NCBI GenBank assembly: GCA_029945945.1 | Contig: JAQSDM010000001.1 | Location: 167,986 to 231,985 of the forward strand | From: Algoriphagus sp. | Lineage (GTDB): Bacteria > Bacteroidota > Bacteroidia > Cytophagales > Cyclobacteriaceae | Length of the DNA stretch: 64,000 nucleotides | Reading direction: 5' to 3' | Part shown: positions 8,678-16,845 of the stretch, piece by piece | Numbering within the stretch: the first letter of the stretch is position 1 | Layout of the letters: each line of letters begins with the position of its first letter | Notes under the pieces: generated by a model | The model's database searches: none | Seen by the model: the letters and a program-made list of their open reading frames with translations, nothing else | Told to the model about the DNA's origin: nothing | Program-made: the position numbers and the translations under genes

Positions 8678-9832
8678 TCAATCATCTTCATTTTCAAATG
8701 AAGGAACAAGAGTAGTTCTCAACCATATAAACCCGATTCCACCGGCAATAAAAGAGGCTACCAGAATTGCGATTTTTGAAGAATTTACCAACTCAACACT
8801 GTCAAAAGCGAGCAGGGTAACAAAAATGGACATGGTAAAACCTATACCGCCTAAAAAACCGACTCCAAGGATATTATTCCATCTCAAGTCCGATGGCAAA
8901 GTGCAGAGTTTGAGAGCCACCCCAATTCGTGAAAACAACCAAATACCAAGAGGCTTTCCTATCACCAATCCTAAAATCACACCCAAACTACTTACCTGAA
9001 CCAATCCGGCTTGCCAGCCGCTGCCAATTGCAATACCCGTATTCGCAATTGCAAAGATCGGAAGAACAAGAAAGGCCACAGCAGCATGCAAGTAATGCTG
9101 GAGAATGTAGGATGGAGACTTTTCTTCACCATCTCCAAAAGGAATTGCAAAAGCAAGCAAGACTCCTGTGATGGTAGCATGAACTCCAGAGTGCAGCATG
9201 AAATACCACATCACCACTCCACCTATCAGGTAAGGAATCAGATTATGAACTTTCAGTCTATTGAGGATCAGAAGCACACCAAAAATCCCTAATGCAATGA
9301 ATAGATTAGAGAAAAGGATTGATTCAGTATAGAAAATAGCAATAACGATAATTGCACCAAGGTCATCCATCACTGCCAATGCAGTCAGAAATATCTTTAA
9401 AGAAGCCGGAACTCTGTTTCCCAAAAGAGATAAGATCCCAATTGCAAAAGCAATATCTGTAGCCATTGGAATACCCGCCCCGGATTGAGTATCAGTTCCA
9501 AAATTAAGCAATAGAAAAATGCTTGCAGGAATAAGCATTCCGCCTAAAGCACCGAAAATTGGCAATGCAGCTTTTTTAATATCGGAGAGTTCTCCCTGAT
9601 AGATTTCTCTTTCGAGTTCCAGGCCAATCAAGAGAAAGAAAATGGTCATTAATCCGTCATTGATCCACTGAACAAGGGTATGGCTGCCCAAATCAATGTT
9701 CCAAAAATGGATGTAATTTGTCGCTAAGGATGAATTTGCCAAACCAAGCGAAAGAATTGTCACAAAAACCAGTACAAGTCCACCGGCTTTTTCGCTGTTA
9801 AAAAATTCCTTGAAGAGTTTAGTCAATTTCAT
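8678..9832 (-). CDS. nhaA: Na+/H+ antiporter NhaA
   Basis: A 384-residue integral membrane protein of normal NhaA length with about twelve membrane segments. Hallmarks are MATDIAFAIGILSLLG and LTALAVMDDLGAI, the latter containing the paired ion-binding aspartates (D163/D164 in E. coli), together with GGMLIPA. Family knowledge: it exchanges one Na+ or Li+ for two protons across the inner membrane and protects against salt and alkaline pH, which suits a marine or halotolerant host. It stands alone, with its own terminator and a 346-base upstream region. I saw no recognisable Na+ riboswitch there. Confidence 0.96.
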   Translation of the reverse strand: MKLTKLFKEFFNSEKAGGLVLVFVTILSLGLANSSLATNYIHFWNIDLGSHTLVQWINDGLMTIFFLLIGLELEREIYQGELSDIKKAALPIFGALGGMLIPASIFLLLNFGTDTQSGAGIPMATDIAFAIGILSLLGNRVPASLKIFLTALAVMDDLGAIIVIAIFYTESILFSNLFIALGIFGVLLILNRLKVHNLIPYLIGGVVMWYFMLHSGVHATITGVLLAFAIPFGDGEEKSPSYILQHYLHAAVAFLVLPIFAIANTGIAIGSGWQAGLVQVSSLGVILGLVIGKPLGIWLFSRIGVALKLCTLPSDLRWNNILGVGFLGGIGFTMSIFVTLLAFDSVELVNSSKIAILVASFIAGGIGFIWLRTTLVPSFENEDD

Positions 9833-10178
9833 GGGTATAGTTGGTTAAAATTTTAATCAATTAACTCCCTTCCCGGTGATGCAGGCAGGATTATCAAATT
9901 GGTTATTAGGCTGTTATCTGAGGCTCTTCAAAGTGTAACCCAAAAAATCCAACATGATGGAATTTGGGTTTTTGAGCCAGTTTCTATGAATTAGAACTGC
10001 AGTAAGATAAATACCTCCCAGTTACCGACGGTTACTTTTTCTGTTAAAAGTTAAAATTTTAAGGTCAATCGGCTGATAAACCTGTTGATTTGGTTTTCAA
10101 ACAGGATGCCAAGCAAGCTTCATTTCATTATTTTTTCCGTCCGATCTGCACTTTTGGAGGCTTCTCTTGAGCATCCGC
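9833..10178. other. Intergenic region between nhaA and the MATE gene
   Basis: About 346 bases without a supported gene. It should carry the nhaA promoter (minus strand) and the 3' untranslated end of the MATE transcript. The only structure I can name is the inverted repeat at 9937-9970. Confidence 0.5.
9937..9970. repeat. Inverted repeat upstream of nhaA
   Basis: AACCCAAA and TTTGGGTT form an 8-bp perfect stem, and an inner TCC/GGA pairing extends it toward an 8-base loop. Plus-strand sequence after the right arm is T-rich, but no plus-strand gene ends here, so it may be an end signal for the MATE transcript or a leader element of nhaA. Confidence 0.4.
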
Positions 10179-11558
10179 TTATACCTGAATTGTCTTCCAC
10201 CTTCCTTTCCGGAAAAAGTAAAATGAGACCAAAGCATGAAAAGAATGGCTAAATCCAATTGCAATAAAAATTCCCAAATGAGCCAAACCAAACGGGAAAG
10301 CCAGCACATATGCAAGCGGAATTTCCAGAAACCAAAGCACTCCAATATTGATCCATGCCGGAGTGCGGGTATCTCCTGCCCCATTGAATGCCTGGGTCAC
10401 TACCATCCCCAAGGCGAAAAAAACATATCCAATTACAATCACCCAAAGTCCTTGAGCTGCAATATCTTGAACCGCTGGAATTGAAGTGAAGAACCCTGCC
10501 ATTTCTTTCGAAAACAACAAATAAATTCCAGTCACTGAAGCCATGAAAATTACCGTATACCGGGCAGTGAGCCAAACAGCTTGTTCTGCTCTCTGGGGTT
10601 GTTTTGCCCCAAGATTTTGTCCAACCAGTGTAGCAGCCGCACCGGAAAGTCCCCAAGCTGGCAAAATAGTGAAGATCAGAATCCTCGAGCAAATCGTATA
10701 TCCAGCCAAAGAAGTTGAACCGAACTCAGCCACCATTCTGGTCAATGCAATCCAGGAAACGGAATCTATCAGAAACTGACCCATTCCGCCAAGGGCGATG
10801 TCCATAATTTTTTTGATGATTTCCCAGTTGATATGGAGGTTTTCCCGGAGGATTTTCAGCTTATGCTTTCCGTTAAAAAGATGATACAACTGGTATACAA
10901 CCCCGAAGCTCCGTCCCATTGTGGTCGCAATTGCAGCTCCTTCCAGACCATAACCATCCCAGGATCCAATTCCAAAAATCAATAAGGGATCCAACACAAT
11001 ATTGAATCCGTTGGCGATCCAAAGCGTCCGCATTGCATGATGAGCCTGTCCAGCTCCGCGAAAAGCGCCATTCAATAAAAAGAGCAACATAATCGCAGTA
11101 TTTCCTGCGAAAATAATCCGGGTATAGCTTACTCCGGTTTTGATTACCTCGGGTTCAGCTCCCATCAAAGCCAAAATATCAGGTGCTGAAAACCAACCGA
11201 TTATTCCCAAAAAGATAGAAATCACTCCTCCAACAACCAACAACTGGAAAGCTGCTGCCCCTGCTTCTTTGTATTCTTTTTCACCAAATCTCCTTGAAAT
11301 CAAAGCTGTCGCGGCCATGCTGATCCCAAAGCCCATTGCATAAACCAACACGATTACTGACTCTGTCAATCCCACTGTGGCGATCGCGTGCTCACCCAAT
11401 CTCGCCACAAAGAAGATATCGACCACAGCAAAAAGTGATTCCATCATCATCTCCAGAATCATTGGGATTGCCAGGACGAAAATGGCTGTTTTCAGAGGAA
11501 GGCTAGTGAAATCCTGCTCCTTACCTACTATGGCGTCTTTGATGAGTTGCCAGGTCAT
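10179..11558 (-). CDS. MATE-family efflux transporter (NorM-like)
   Basis: A 459-residue protein with about twelve membrane segments in two similar halves, the normal MATE size and layout. Typical stretches are FVLAIPMILEMMMESLFAVV in the first helix and FNGAGDTRTPAWINI in the second half, the equivalent of the GAGDT motif seen in MatE proteins. Family knowledge: it exports cationic drugs or metabolites using a Na+ or proton gradient. Gene neighbours give no clue to the substrate, and it appears to be transcribed alone. Confidence 0.92.
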   Translation of the reverse strand: MTWQLIKDAIVGKEQDFTSLPLKTAIFVLAIPMILEMMMESLFAVVDIFFVARLGEHAIATVGLTESVIVLVYAMGFGISMAATALISRRFGEKEYKEAGAAAFQLLVVGGVISIFLGIIGWFSAPDILALMGAEPEVIKTGVSYTRIIFAGNTAIMLLFLLNGAFRGAGQAHHAMRTLWIANGFNIVLDPLLIFGIGSWDGYGLEGAAIATTMGRSFGVVYQLYHLFNGKHKLKILRENLHINWEIIKKIMDIALGGMGQFLIDSVSWIALTRMVAEFGSTSLAGYTICSRILIFTILPAWGLSGAAATLVGQNLGAKQPQRAEQAVWLTARYTVIFMASVTGIYLLFSKEMAGFFTSIPAVQDIAAQGLWVIVIGYVFFALGMVVTQAFNGAGDTRTPAWINIGVLWFLEIPLAYVLAFPFGLAHLGIFIAIGFSHSFHALVSFYFFRKGRWKTIQV

Positions 11559-11695
11559 TGATTGAAATTTAAAATTTGTGGAATGAAAGTCTGGAAAATT
11601 GCCTGACAGGTAAAAATAGGATTTTTAAAACGAAGAAAAACCTGCCCAAATAATCTGGAGAAGCTTTAATTCATTCCCAAAGCAATGGGGAATTT

Positions 11696-12418
11696 CTACT
11701 GTTTTTCAGTCAAAACCGTTTCATCAATAATCAGATCCACATTGGGATGAAGCCAAAGCATCGAAGCTGGAAATTGGGTGGTGATTTCACGGGTCAGCAA
11801 TTGCTCAAGCGCCTGTTTTTTTCCTTTTCCGGAGATGAACAAAATGATTCGATTTGAATCCATGATGTTTCCAATTCCCAGCGTCATCCCAAAAGTTGGA
11901 GGATGAGACAGAGTTTTGATCATTCCATGGTTCAAAGTAGTTGGGGCAAGTTCCGCCACATGACAATCCAACTGGAGCTTTTCCGCTGGTTCATTTAATG
12001 CAATGTGTCCATTCACTCCGATTCCCAAGATGCAAATATCAATCGGCCCGTTTTCACTCAATTCTTTCTGAACTCGCAGGCATTCTTCTTTTGGGTTTTC
12101 AGTCATCGGATCGATGGTGATGTATCGGTCTTCGCCAATTTCTAATGGCTTGATAAATTTTTCTTGAACATCATATTCAGAGGAAAATGTTGATCCTTCT
12201 TCCAAACCACCCCATTCGTCCAATTTGATTACCCTCAATTCGCTGAAAAAATCCGCATTGAACCTGAAGCTTTTCACCATTTCCTGGTATAGCCCGGTCG
12301 GTGATCCTCCACTTGCTACGCAAAAAAGCAAGTCAGATTTCCGTTCGATTTCTCTCATGACAATCTCGGCGCCTTGCTGACTCATCGCCTCGTAGTTTTC
12401 GCAGTAATGGATATTCAT
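11696..12418 (-). CDS. Galactosamine/glucosamine-6-phosphate isomerase family protein (AgaI/NagB-like)
   Basis: I start it at the ATG giving MNIHYCENYE (240 residues); the longer open frame adds 38 residues with no homology character and crosses the likely promoter. Motifs: VASGGSPTG (phosphate loop), KLDEW (D67/E68 area), LGIGVNGHIALNEPAE (131-146) and LFISGKGKKQAL. In classical NagB the loop reads GNDGHIAFNEP with a catalytic aspartate; here that position is asparagine (N136), as I recall for AgaI of E. coli, which also shares the ending PAS-LWLH. The likely reaction is isomerisation and deamination of an amino-sugar 6-phosphate to a ketohexose phosphate plus ammonia. 6-phosphogluconolactonase is a less likely reading. 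Confidence 0.78.
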   Translation of the reverse strand: MNIHYCENYEAMSQQGAEIVMREIERKSDLLFCVASGGSPTGLYQEMVKSFRFNADFFSELRVIKLDEWGGLEEGSTFSSEYDVQEKFIKPLEIGEDRYITIDPMTENPKEECLRVQKELSENGPIDICILGIGVNGHIALNEPAEKLQLDCHVAELAPTTLNHGMIKTLSHPPTFGMTLGIGNIMDSNRIILFISGKGKKQALEQLLTREITTQFPASMLWLHPNVDLIIDETVLTEKQ

Positions 12419-12616
12419 GTTTTTTTTTGATTTGAATACAAAGTAGCAAAAAGGAAAACTTAAGAAAACCTTACTTCCACCACCACACCCAAAATGATTC
12501 GGGAATGGTAATTGTAAATTTCCGCAAGGCAAAGAATTAAAAAATTCAATTTTTCAGGTTGAGTTGAAGTTACTCAAAATCACCTGACGCCTAAAACGAC
12601 AAATCCGATTCTACCA

Positions 12617-13327
12617 ATGGAAGAGAAACAAAAGATCGAAATATTCAACTGGGAACGGTTACTCATGGGTGAAGAACTTCCCTACACTTTCCTATTGGAA
12701 GTCTTGTTCAGATCAGTGACCATGTTCATGGTTTTGCTCTTTGTGCTTCGACTTTCCGGAAAGAGGGGAATCAAACAACTTTCAATTTTCGAGCTGGCCA
12801 TCATTATCAGTCTGGGTTCAGCAGCCGGTGATCCTATGTTTTACCATGAGGTTGGTTTATTACCAGCCATCGCCGTGTTTTTGGTCGTGATCACACTTTA
12901 CAAAGCCATCACGTACATCTCCGGACGGGTGGAAAAAGTGGAGGAATTTATCGAAGGAAAGCCGTTGAAACTTCTGGAAGACGGCGTAATCGTTTATGAA
13001 AATTTTAAAAATGAGTCTTTGGCTTATGATGAATTATTTTCGGAACTGCGACTCAAAAACGTGGATCAACTGGGCCAGGTGAAAAAAGCATTTCTGGAAA
13101 CTTCAGGTGAGTTAAGCGTATTTTTCTATCCCAACGAAGAAGTGAAATGGGGTTTGCCTATTCAGCCGGATGTTTTTAATCAAACAGAAAAGGTGATCTT
13201 AAAAGCCGGAGTATATGCATGTTGCCATTGCGGATTGGTAAAAACGATCACATCAAGCGAATTAATTTGCCCAACCTGTTCGAAAAAATCCTGGATTGAG
13301 GCTTGGAAAAACCAGCGTGTAGTATAG
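12617..13327 (+). CDS. DUF421/YetF-family membrane protein with C-terminal zinc ribbon
   Basis: A 236-residue protein with three membrane helices (about residues 24-110), including the family signature RLSGKRGIKQLSIFELAI, then the conserved soluble DUF421 domain (VIVYENFKNESLAYDELFSELR). The last 40 residues contain CCHCG and CPTC, two cysteine pairs spaced like a zinc ribbon. Family knowledge: YetF/YrbG-type proteins are common, largely uncharacterised membrane proteins, some linked to spore coat or stress. It is divergent from the isomerase gene and followed by an inverted repeat shared with the convergent gene downstream. Confidence 0.85.
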   Translation: MEEKQKIEIFNWERLLMGEELPYTFLLEVLFRSVTMFMVLLFVLRLSGKRGIKQLSIFELAIIISLGSAAGDPMFYHEVGLLPAIAVFLVVITLYKAITYISGRVEKVEEFIEGKPLKLLEDGVIVYENFKNESLAYDELFSELRLKNVDQLGQVKKAFLETSGELSVFFYPNEEVKWGLPIQPDVFNQTEKVILKAGVYACCHCGLVKTITSSELICPTCSKKSWIEAWKNQRVV

Positions 13328-13382
13328 AAATCAAGTATCACATACCTCCTTAAAATCAAGTTTTGCTTTGAGGATGATCAAT

Positions 13383-13420
13383 GAAAATGGCTCTCTAACA
13401 ATAATTGGAGAGCCATTTTC
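13383..13420. terminator. Bidirectional terminator-like hairpin
   Basis: GAAAATGGCTCTC and GAGAGCCATTTTC are a 13-bp perfect inverted repeat with a 12-base loop, placed between two convergent genes. The A/T-rich ends give short U runs on both strands. The position supports a shared terminator. Confidence 0.65.
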
Positions 13421-13446
13421 AGTTAGTAACCGAACAAAAATTTCGA

Positions 13447-13995
13447 TCAATACCAGGCAGGTTGACCCGGCTTCAAATCCACACAACCCTCGTATGAACC
13501 TGGAATTGGGTCGTACCGGAGAGCTTTTGTAGCACCGACTTCGGAGGTAAAAAATCCCCAAATGGTCAACTGCTTCAACATCCTGAAAAAATGCGAGGGA
13601 TCATTTTCCTTTTTTTCTTTTGCCGCTTCCTCAAATCCATAAAGAATATCCAACCTCTGAGAACCGGAAAGCTTCAGAAAGGAGTTATTGAATTGTTGAT
13701 CGGCTTTTTCCTCCACTTCAATTAAACCGGATTTAAAAATCCCTTGCTCTTCCGCTGAATAGCAATCCCGAACGATCTTTTGCATGAAATCCGCGATTTT
13801 GGCCGCTTTTGCTCCCGGAGATTTGGAAGTTTCAGGCAGGATTGTATCACCGATTTCATCGAGAAGATTCATTTCCTCTGACGAAAAAAAGGTGATTTCA
13901 GAATCAGTCGTACATCCAGCCAAAAAGGCTTCTGCACCGATGAGGGTACCTCCAAAAAGGGACGCCACCCATTTGATTGCTTCTCTTCTTTCCAT
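13447..13995 (-). CDS. Gluconate 2-dehydrogenase subunit 3-family protein
   Basis: I start it at the ATG giving MERREAIKW, just one base after the upstream gene's stop; the longer open frame would overlap that gene by 35 bases. The 182-residue product has a Tat-like or lipoprotein-like N-terminus (RREAIKWVASLFGGTLIGAEAFLAGCTT is the segment; Cys near residue 28). A helical domain with FSSEEMNLLDEIGDTILPET, the hallmark of subunit 3 of FAD-dependent gluconate and glucoside dehydrogenases, follows. Family knowledge: this small subunit escorts and matures the GMC flavoprotein subunit during Tat export. The GMC gene lies two genes upstream in the same transcript, so I infer that they form one enzyme. 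Confidence 0.85.
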   Translation of the reverse strand: MERREAIKWVASLFGGTLIGAEAFLAGCTTDSEITFFSSEEMNLLDEIGDTILPETSKSPGAKAAKIADFMQKIVRDCYSAEEQGIFKSGLIEVEEKADQQFNNSFLKLSGSQRLDILYGFEEAAKEKKENDPSHFFRMLKQLTIWGFFTSEVGATKALRYDPIPGSYEGCVDLKPGQPAWY

Positions 13996-13996
13996 A

Positions 13997-15076
13997 CTAT
14001 TTTTTCCAGAGTTTATATGGCCTGTCCACATCTGAATGAAAAGGCAGGTTTACTTTTCTCCCTGTTCCCGCAGACTCATAAGCCGCAAGAATCACTTCCA
14101 AAACAACCCTTCCATCCTCACCGGTGACCAACGGGGTTTTATCGTTTCTCACACAGTCCACAAAGTGTTCAAATTCCTGCGGAAAGCCATAATTCCAAAT
14201 TTCCTCATACATCGTAAAACTCCATCCTACCGTGTTGCCAGCTTTTTCAACAGCATAGCCCACGCCTTTTGCACTATAAGTTTGGATCGAATTGCCCTGC
14301 AAAACATCTGCATAAGCTACCCCTTCCGAACCGTGGATCTCTGCACGATCATCCATTCCGCCAAGTTTGGTCCAGCTTTCTTCAGCCAGGGCTGTCACCC
14401 CGTTTTCAAATTCCAAAATTAGAATGGCATTATCCTCTCCTTTTGTTTTATCGGCATGAACGCTGGTACTCATTTGGGCATAGACAGATTTGAAAGGGTT
14501 TTTGGCATTTAGCCATCGGAAAAACTGGATTGCATGGCAACCCATATCCATCGTCACTCCACCACCGGATCGCTCCACATCCCAAAAATGATCCGCATGA
14601 GGCCCATCGTGCTTTTCGGATTGCTTGAACAAAACAGGTTTACCCAAAGCTCCTTCATCCAATAAAGCTTTCAGCCGAACATACTTGGGAGTAAAGCAGA
14701 GTTCCTCCGCATACATCAATTTGACATTAGCCTTTTTGCATGCGGATATCATCCTGTCCGCCTCAGCCAGATTCAGACAAAGAGGTTTTTCGACAACGAT
14801 ATGTTTACCTGCGGCGGCAATTTTTTCAGTGATTTCACAATGAAGGTAGTTCGGGGCTCCAATTACCACCATGTCAATTTCCGGCATTGCCAGCAATTGG
14901 TCGAGTTCGGTAAAGGCATTGGGAATCCGGAATTGCTCTGCAAAAGCCTCCACATGCTCTTTATTCGGAGACATAACAGCGATGATTTCCGCATCGGCAA
15001 CGCGCTTCAGCGATTCTGCATGGATGGTGGAAATGAATTGAGAACCGATCAATCCGACTCCTACTTTTTTGTTCAT
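13997..15076 (-). CDS. Gfo/Idh/MocA-family oxidoreductase
   Basis: A 359-residue protein without a signal peptide, so probably cytoplasmic. The Rossmann domain begins VGVGLIGSQFISTIHAESL and contains VVEKPLCLNLAEADRM (EKP motif). The substrate domain has GGGVTMDMGCHAIQFFRW with the catalytic histidine, and ends RKVNLPF. It lies 19 bp after the GMC oxidoreductase and one base before the subunit 3 gene, so all three are one transcript. Its position suggests that it processes the product of the periplasmic GMC enzyme, for example a keto-sugar, but this is inference. Confidence 0.88.
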   Translation of the reverse strand: MNKKVGVGLIGSQFISTIHAESLKRVADAEIIAVMSPNKEHVEAFAEQFRIPNAFTELDQLLAMPEIDMVVIGAPNYLHCEITEKIAAAGKHIVVEKPLCLNLAEADRMISACKKANVKLMYAEELCFTPKYVRLKALLDEGALGKPVLFKQSEKHDGPHADHFWDVERSGGGVTMDMGCHAIQFFRWLNAKNPFKSVYAQMSTSVHADKTKGEDNAILILEFENGVTALAEESWTKLGGMDDRAEIHGSEGVAYADVLQGNSIQTYSAKGVGYAVEKAGNTVGWSFTMYEEIWNYGFPQEFEHFVDCVRNDKTPLVTGEDGRVVLEVILAAYESAGTGRKVNLPFHSDVDRPYKLWKK

Positions 15077-15095
15077 GGTTTTCTGGGTTTAAAGC

Positions 15096-16787
15096 TTAAA
15101 GTTTTCCTTCCTTGACTTGTTCGACGGCATAGTTTGCAGCCCTGGCTGTAAGTGCCATGTACAAAATCGAAGGACTTTGATTTCCGGTGCTTGTCATACA
15201 TGCACCATCTGTTACAAATACATTTTTGCAGAGATGAAGCTGGTTGAATTCATTCAAAAGTGAGTTTTCAGGAGATTTCCCCATTCTCACTCCTCCCATT
15301 TCGTGGATATCCAAACCTGGCGCCTGCTTGTTGTCCCAGGATTCTAAGTCTGTACAGCCGAATTTCTCCAGCATGGCTTCTGCTTCCTTTCTGAAATCCT
15401 GTACCATTTTTTCGTCATTTTCGGTATAACCGACATTCGTCACCAACAAGGGAATTCCCCATTGGTCTGTTTCAGTTTCACTCAGATACACCTGATTGGA
15501 TTCCTGAGGAACTGTCTCCCCTTGCATGTACATGTTGATCCGCCAATCTCCGGGTTCGCTCAGCTTATCTTTAAATTCCCCTCCCAAAGTCGGCGTTCCT
15601 TCCGGAACCGTACTCGCCCTCTCCCGATAAGCGCTGGTGAAAATGGTATATCCTCCAAAAAAGTCCATTTCCTGTTTATTCAGATTTCGGAAATTGGCAA
15701 TGATTGGTTCGGACGGGTTGCGCCCTTTGAAGTATTTATTTTCAAATCCGGATATTTTTCCATTCGCACCTGATCGGTAAATATGGAAGCAGATGTACTT
15801 TCCAAGTAATCCATTATCATTCCCCAATCCATTTGGAAATCGATCTGATTTGGAATTCAAAAGGATGAGGTTGCTATTCAAAGCTGAGGCATTCAGAAAG
15901 ATGATTTTCGCAGAGAATACAAACTCTTCCTTGGTAAGCGCATCGATCACTTTCACACCTGTAGCTTTGCCTGTGGCATCATCATACAAAATCGAATGAA
16001 CCACAGAATTGGGTCTTATCGTGAGATTTCCGGTTTTCTCTGCCCAAGGCAACGTTGATGAATTGGAAGAAAAATATCCGCCAAACGGACAACCTCGCAT
16101 GCAGAGGTTTCTTGCCTGACATTTTCCACGGCCTTGTTGCAGGTGGATCTCTCTAGGTTCCGTAATCTGAGCCCATCTTCCCTGCACCAAATGACGATCC
16201 CCAAATTCCTTCTTGAGTGTGTCTTGCATGTGTTGCTCCACACAATTCAATTGAAATGGCGGGAGAAAATCCCCGTCCGGCATGGCTTCGATCCCGTCTT
16301 CATTTCCGCAAACTCCCACAAAATTTTCAACATGGGAATACCAGGGAGCGACATCTTCGTAACCTATTGGCCACTCAATCCCATACCCATTTTTTGCAGG
16401 CGATTTGAATTCTGAATCAGACCATCGCTGACAAGCCCTGCCCCAAGTGAGAGATTTGCCTCCAACCTGATATCCTCGAATCCAATCAAATGGTTTTTGC
16501 TGGACGTAGGGATGGTCTTTGTCTTCAATGAAAAAGTGAGCCGTGTCTGCCCCAAAACCCGCAGCTTTAGAAATGAGCGGATTCTGATCGATAAAACTCT
16601 TTGGCATTCTTCCCCGATATTCAAAGTCCCAAGGATTCATCGTCGCAGTTGGGTAATCTTTGAGATGGGTTACATTTCTCCCCCGCTCTAAAACAAGGGT
16701 TTTCATCCCTTTTTCGCAGAGTTCTTTTGCAGCCCATCCGCCGGATATACCTGAACCGATCACGATTGCATCAAATTGTTCTTCCAT
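15096..16787 (-). CDS. GMC-family FAD-dependent oxidoreductase (glucoside/gluconate dehydrogenase large-subunit type)
   Basis: A 563-residue protein. The FAD-binding motif is AIVIGSGISGGWAAKEL near residue 8, with VLERG at the end of the second strand. GGKSLTWGRACQRW is the GMC flavin loop, a cysteine-rich stretch CQARNLCMRGCPFGG follows, and GACMTSTGNQSPSILYMAL is the C-terminal signature. There is no signal peptide of its own, as expected if it is exported with the subunit 3 protein. Such enzymes oxidise a sugar hydroxyl and pass electrons to a c-type cytochrome. No cytochrome subunit is in this operon. Confidence 0.9.
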   Translation of the reverse strand: MEEQFDAIVIGSGISGGWAAKELCEKGMKTLVLERGRNVTHLKDYPTATMNPWDFEYRGRMPKSFIDQNPLISKAAGFGADTAHFFIEDKDHPYVQQKPFDWIRGYQVGGKSLTWGRACQRWSDSEFKSPAKNGYGIEWPIGYEDVAPWYSHVENFVGVCGNEDGIEAMPDGDFLPPFQLNCVEQHMQDTLKKEFGDRHLVQGRWAQITEPREIHLQQGRGKCQARNLCMRGCPFGGYFSSNSSTLPWAEKTGNLTIRPNSVVHSILYDDATGKATGVKVIDALTKEEFVFSAKIIFLNASALNSNLILLNSKSDRFPNGLGNDNGLLGKYICFHIYRSGANGKISGFENKYFKGRNPSEPIIANFRNLNKQEMDFFGGYTIFTSAYRERASTVPEGTPTLGGEFKDKLSEPGDWRINMYMQGETVPQESNQVYLSETETDQWGIPLLVTNVGYTENDEKMVQDFRKEAEAMLEKFGCTDLESWDNKQAPGLDIHEMGGVRMGKSPENSLLNEFNQLHLCKNVFVTDGACMTSTGNQSPSILYMALTARAANYAVEQVKEGKL

Positions 16788-16800
16788 TTTTCGGGTCTTT

Positions 16801-16840
16801 TAATCTCTCAATCTCAAATCTCTTATTCTCCTATTCTCTA
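16801..16840. repeat. Purine-rich degenerate intergenic repeat
   Basis: On the minus strand this reads as overlapping variants of GAGATTTGAGATTGAGAGAT and AGGAGAATAAGAG. It lies in the 58-base gap between the phosphoesterase and GMC genes and resembles copies near 22521-22558 and inside folC. Confidence 0.55.
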
Positions 16841-16845
16841 TAAAC

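Noticed and set aside
9833..10178. Possible Na+ or pH riboswitch ahead of nhaA
   Set aside because: I could not match any known riboswitch core; only a simple inverted repeat is visible.
11673..11693. ATTCCC/GGGAAT hairpin after the AgaI-like gene as a terminator
   Set aside because: The stem is only six base pairs and has no clear U tract on the minus strand.
12419..12532. N-terminal extension of the AgaI/NagB-like protein
   Set aside because: The extra 38 residues lack family similarity, and the region before the ATG has promoter-like AT content.
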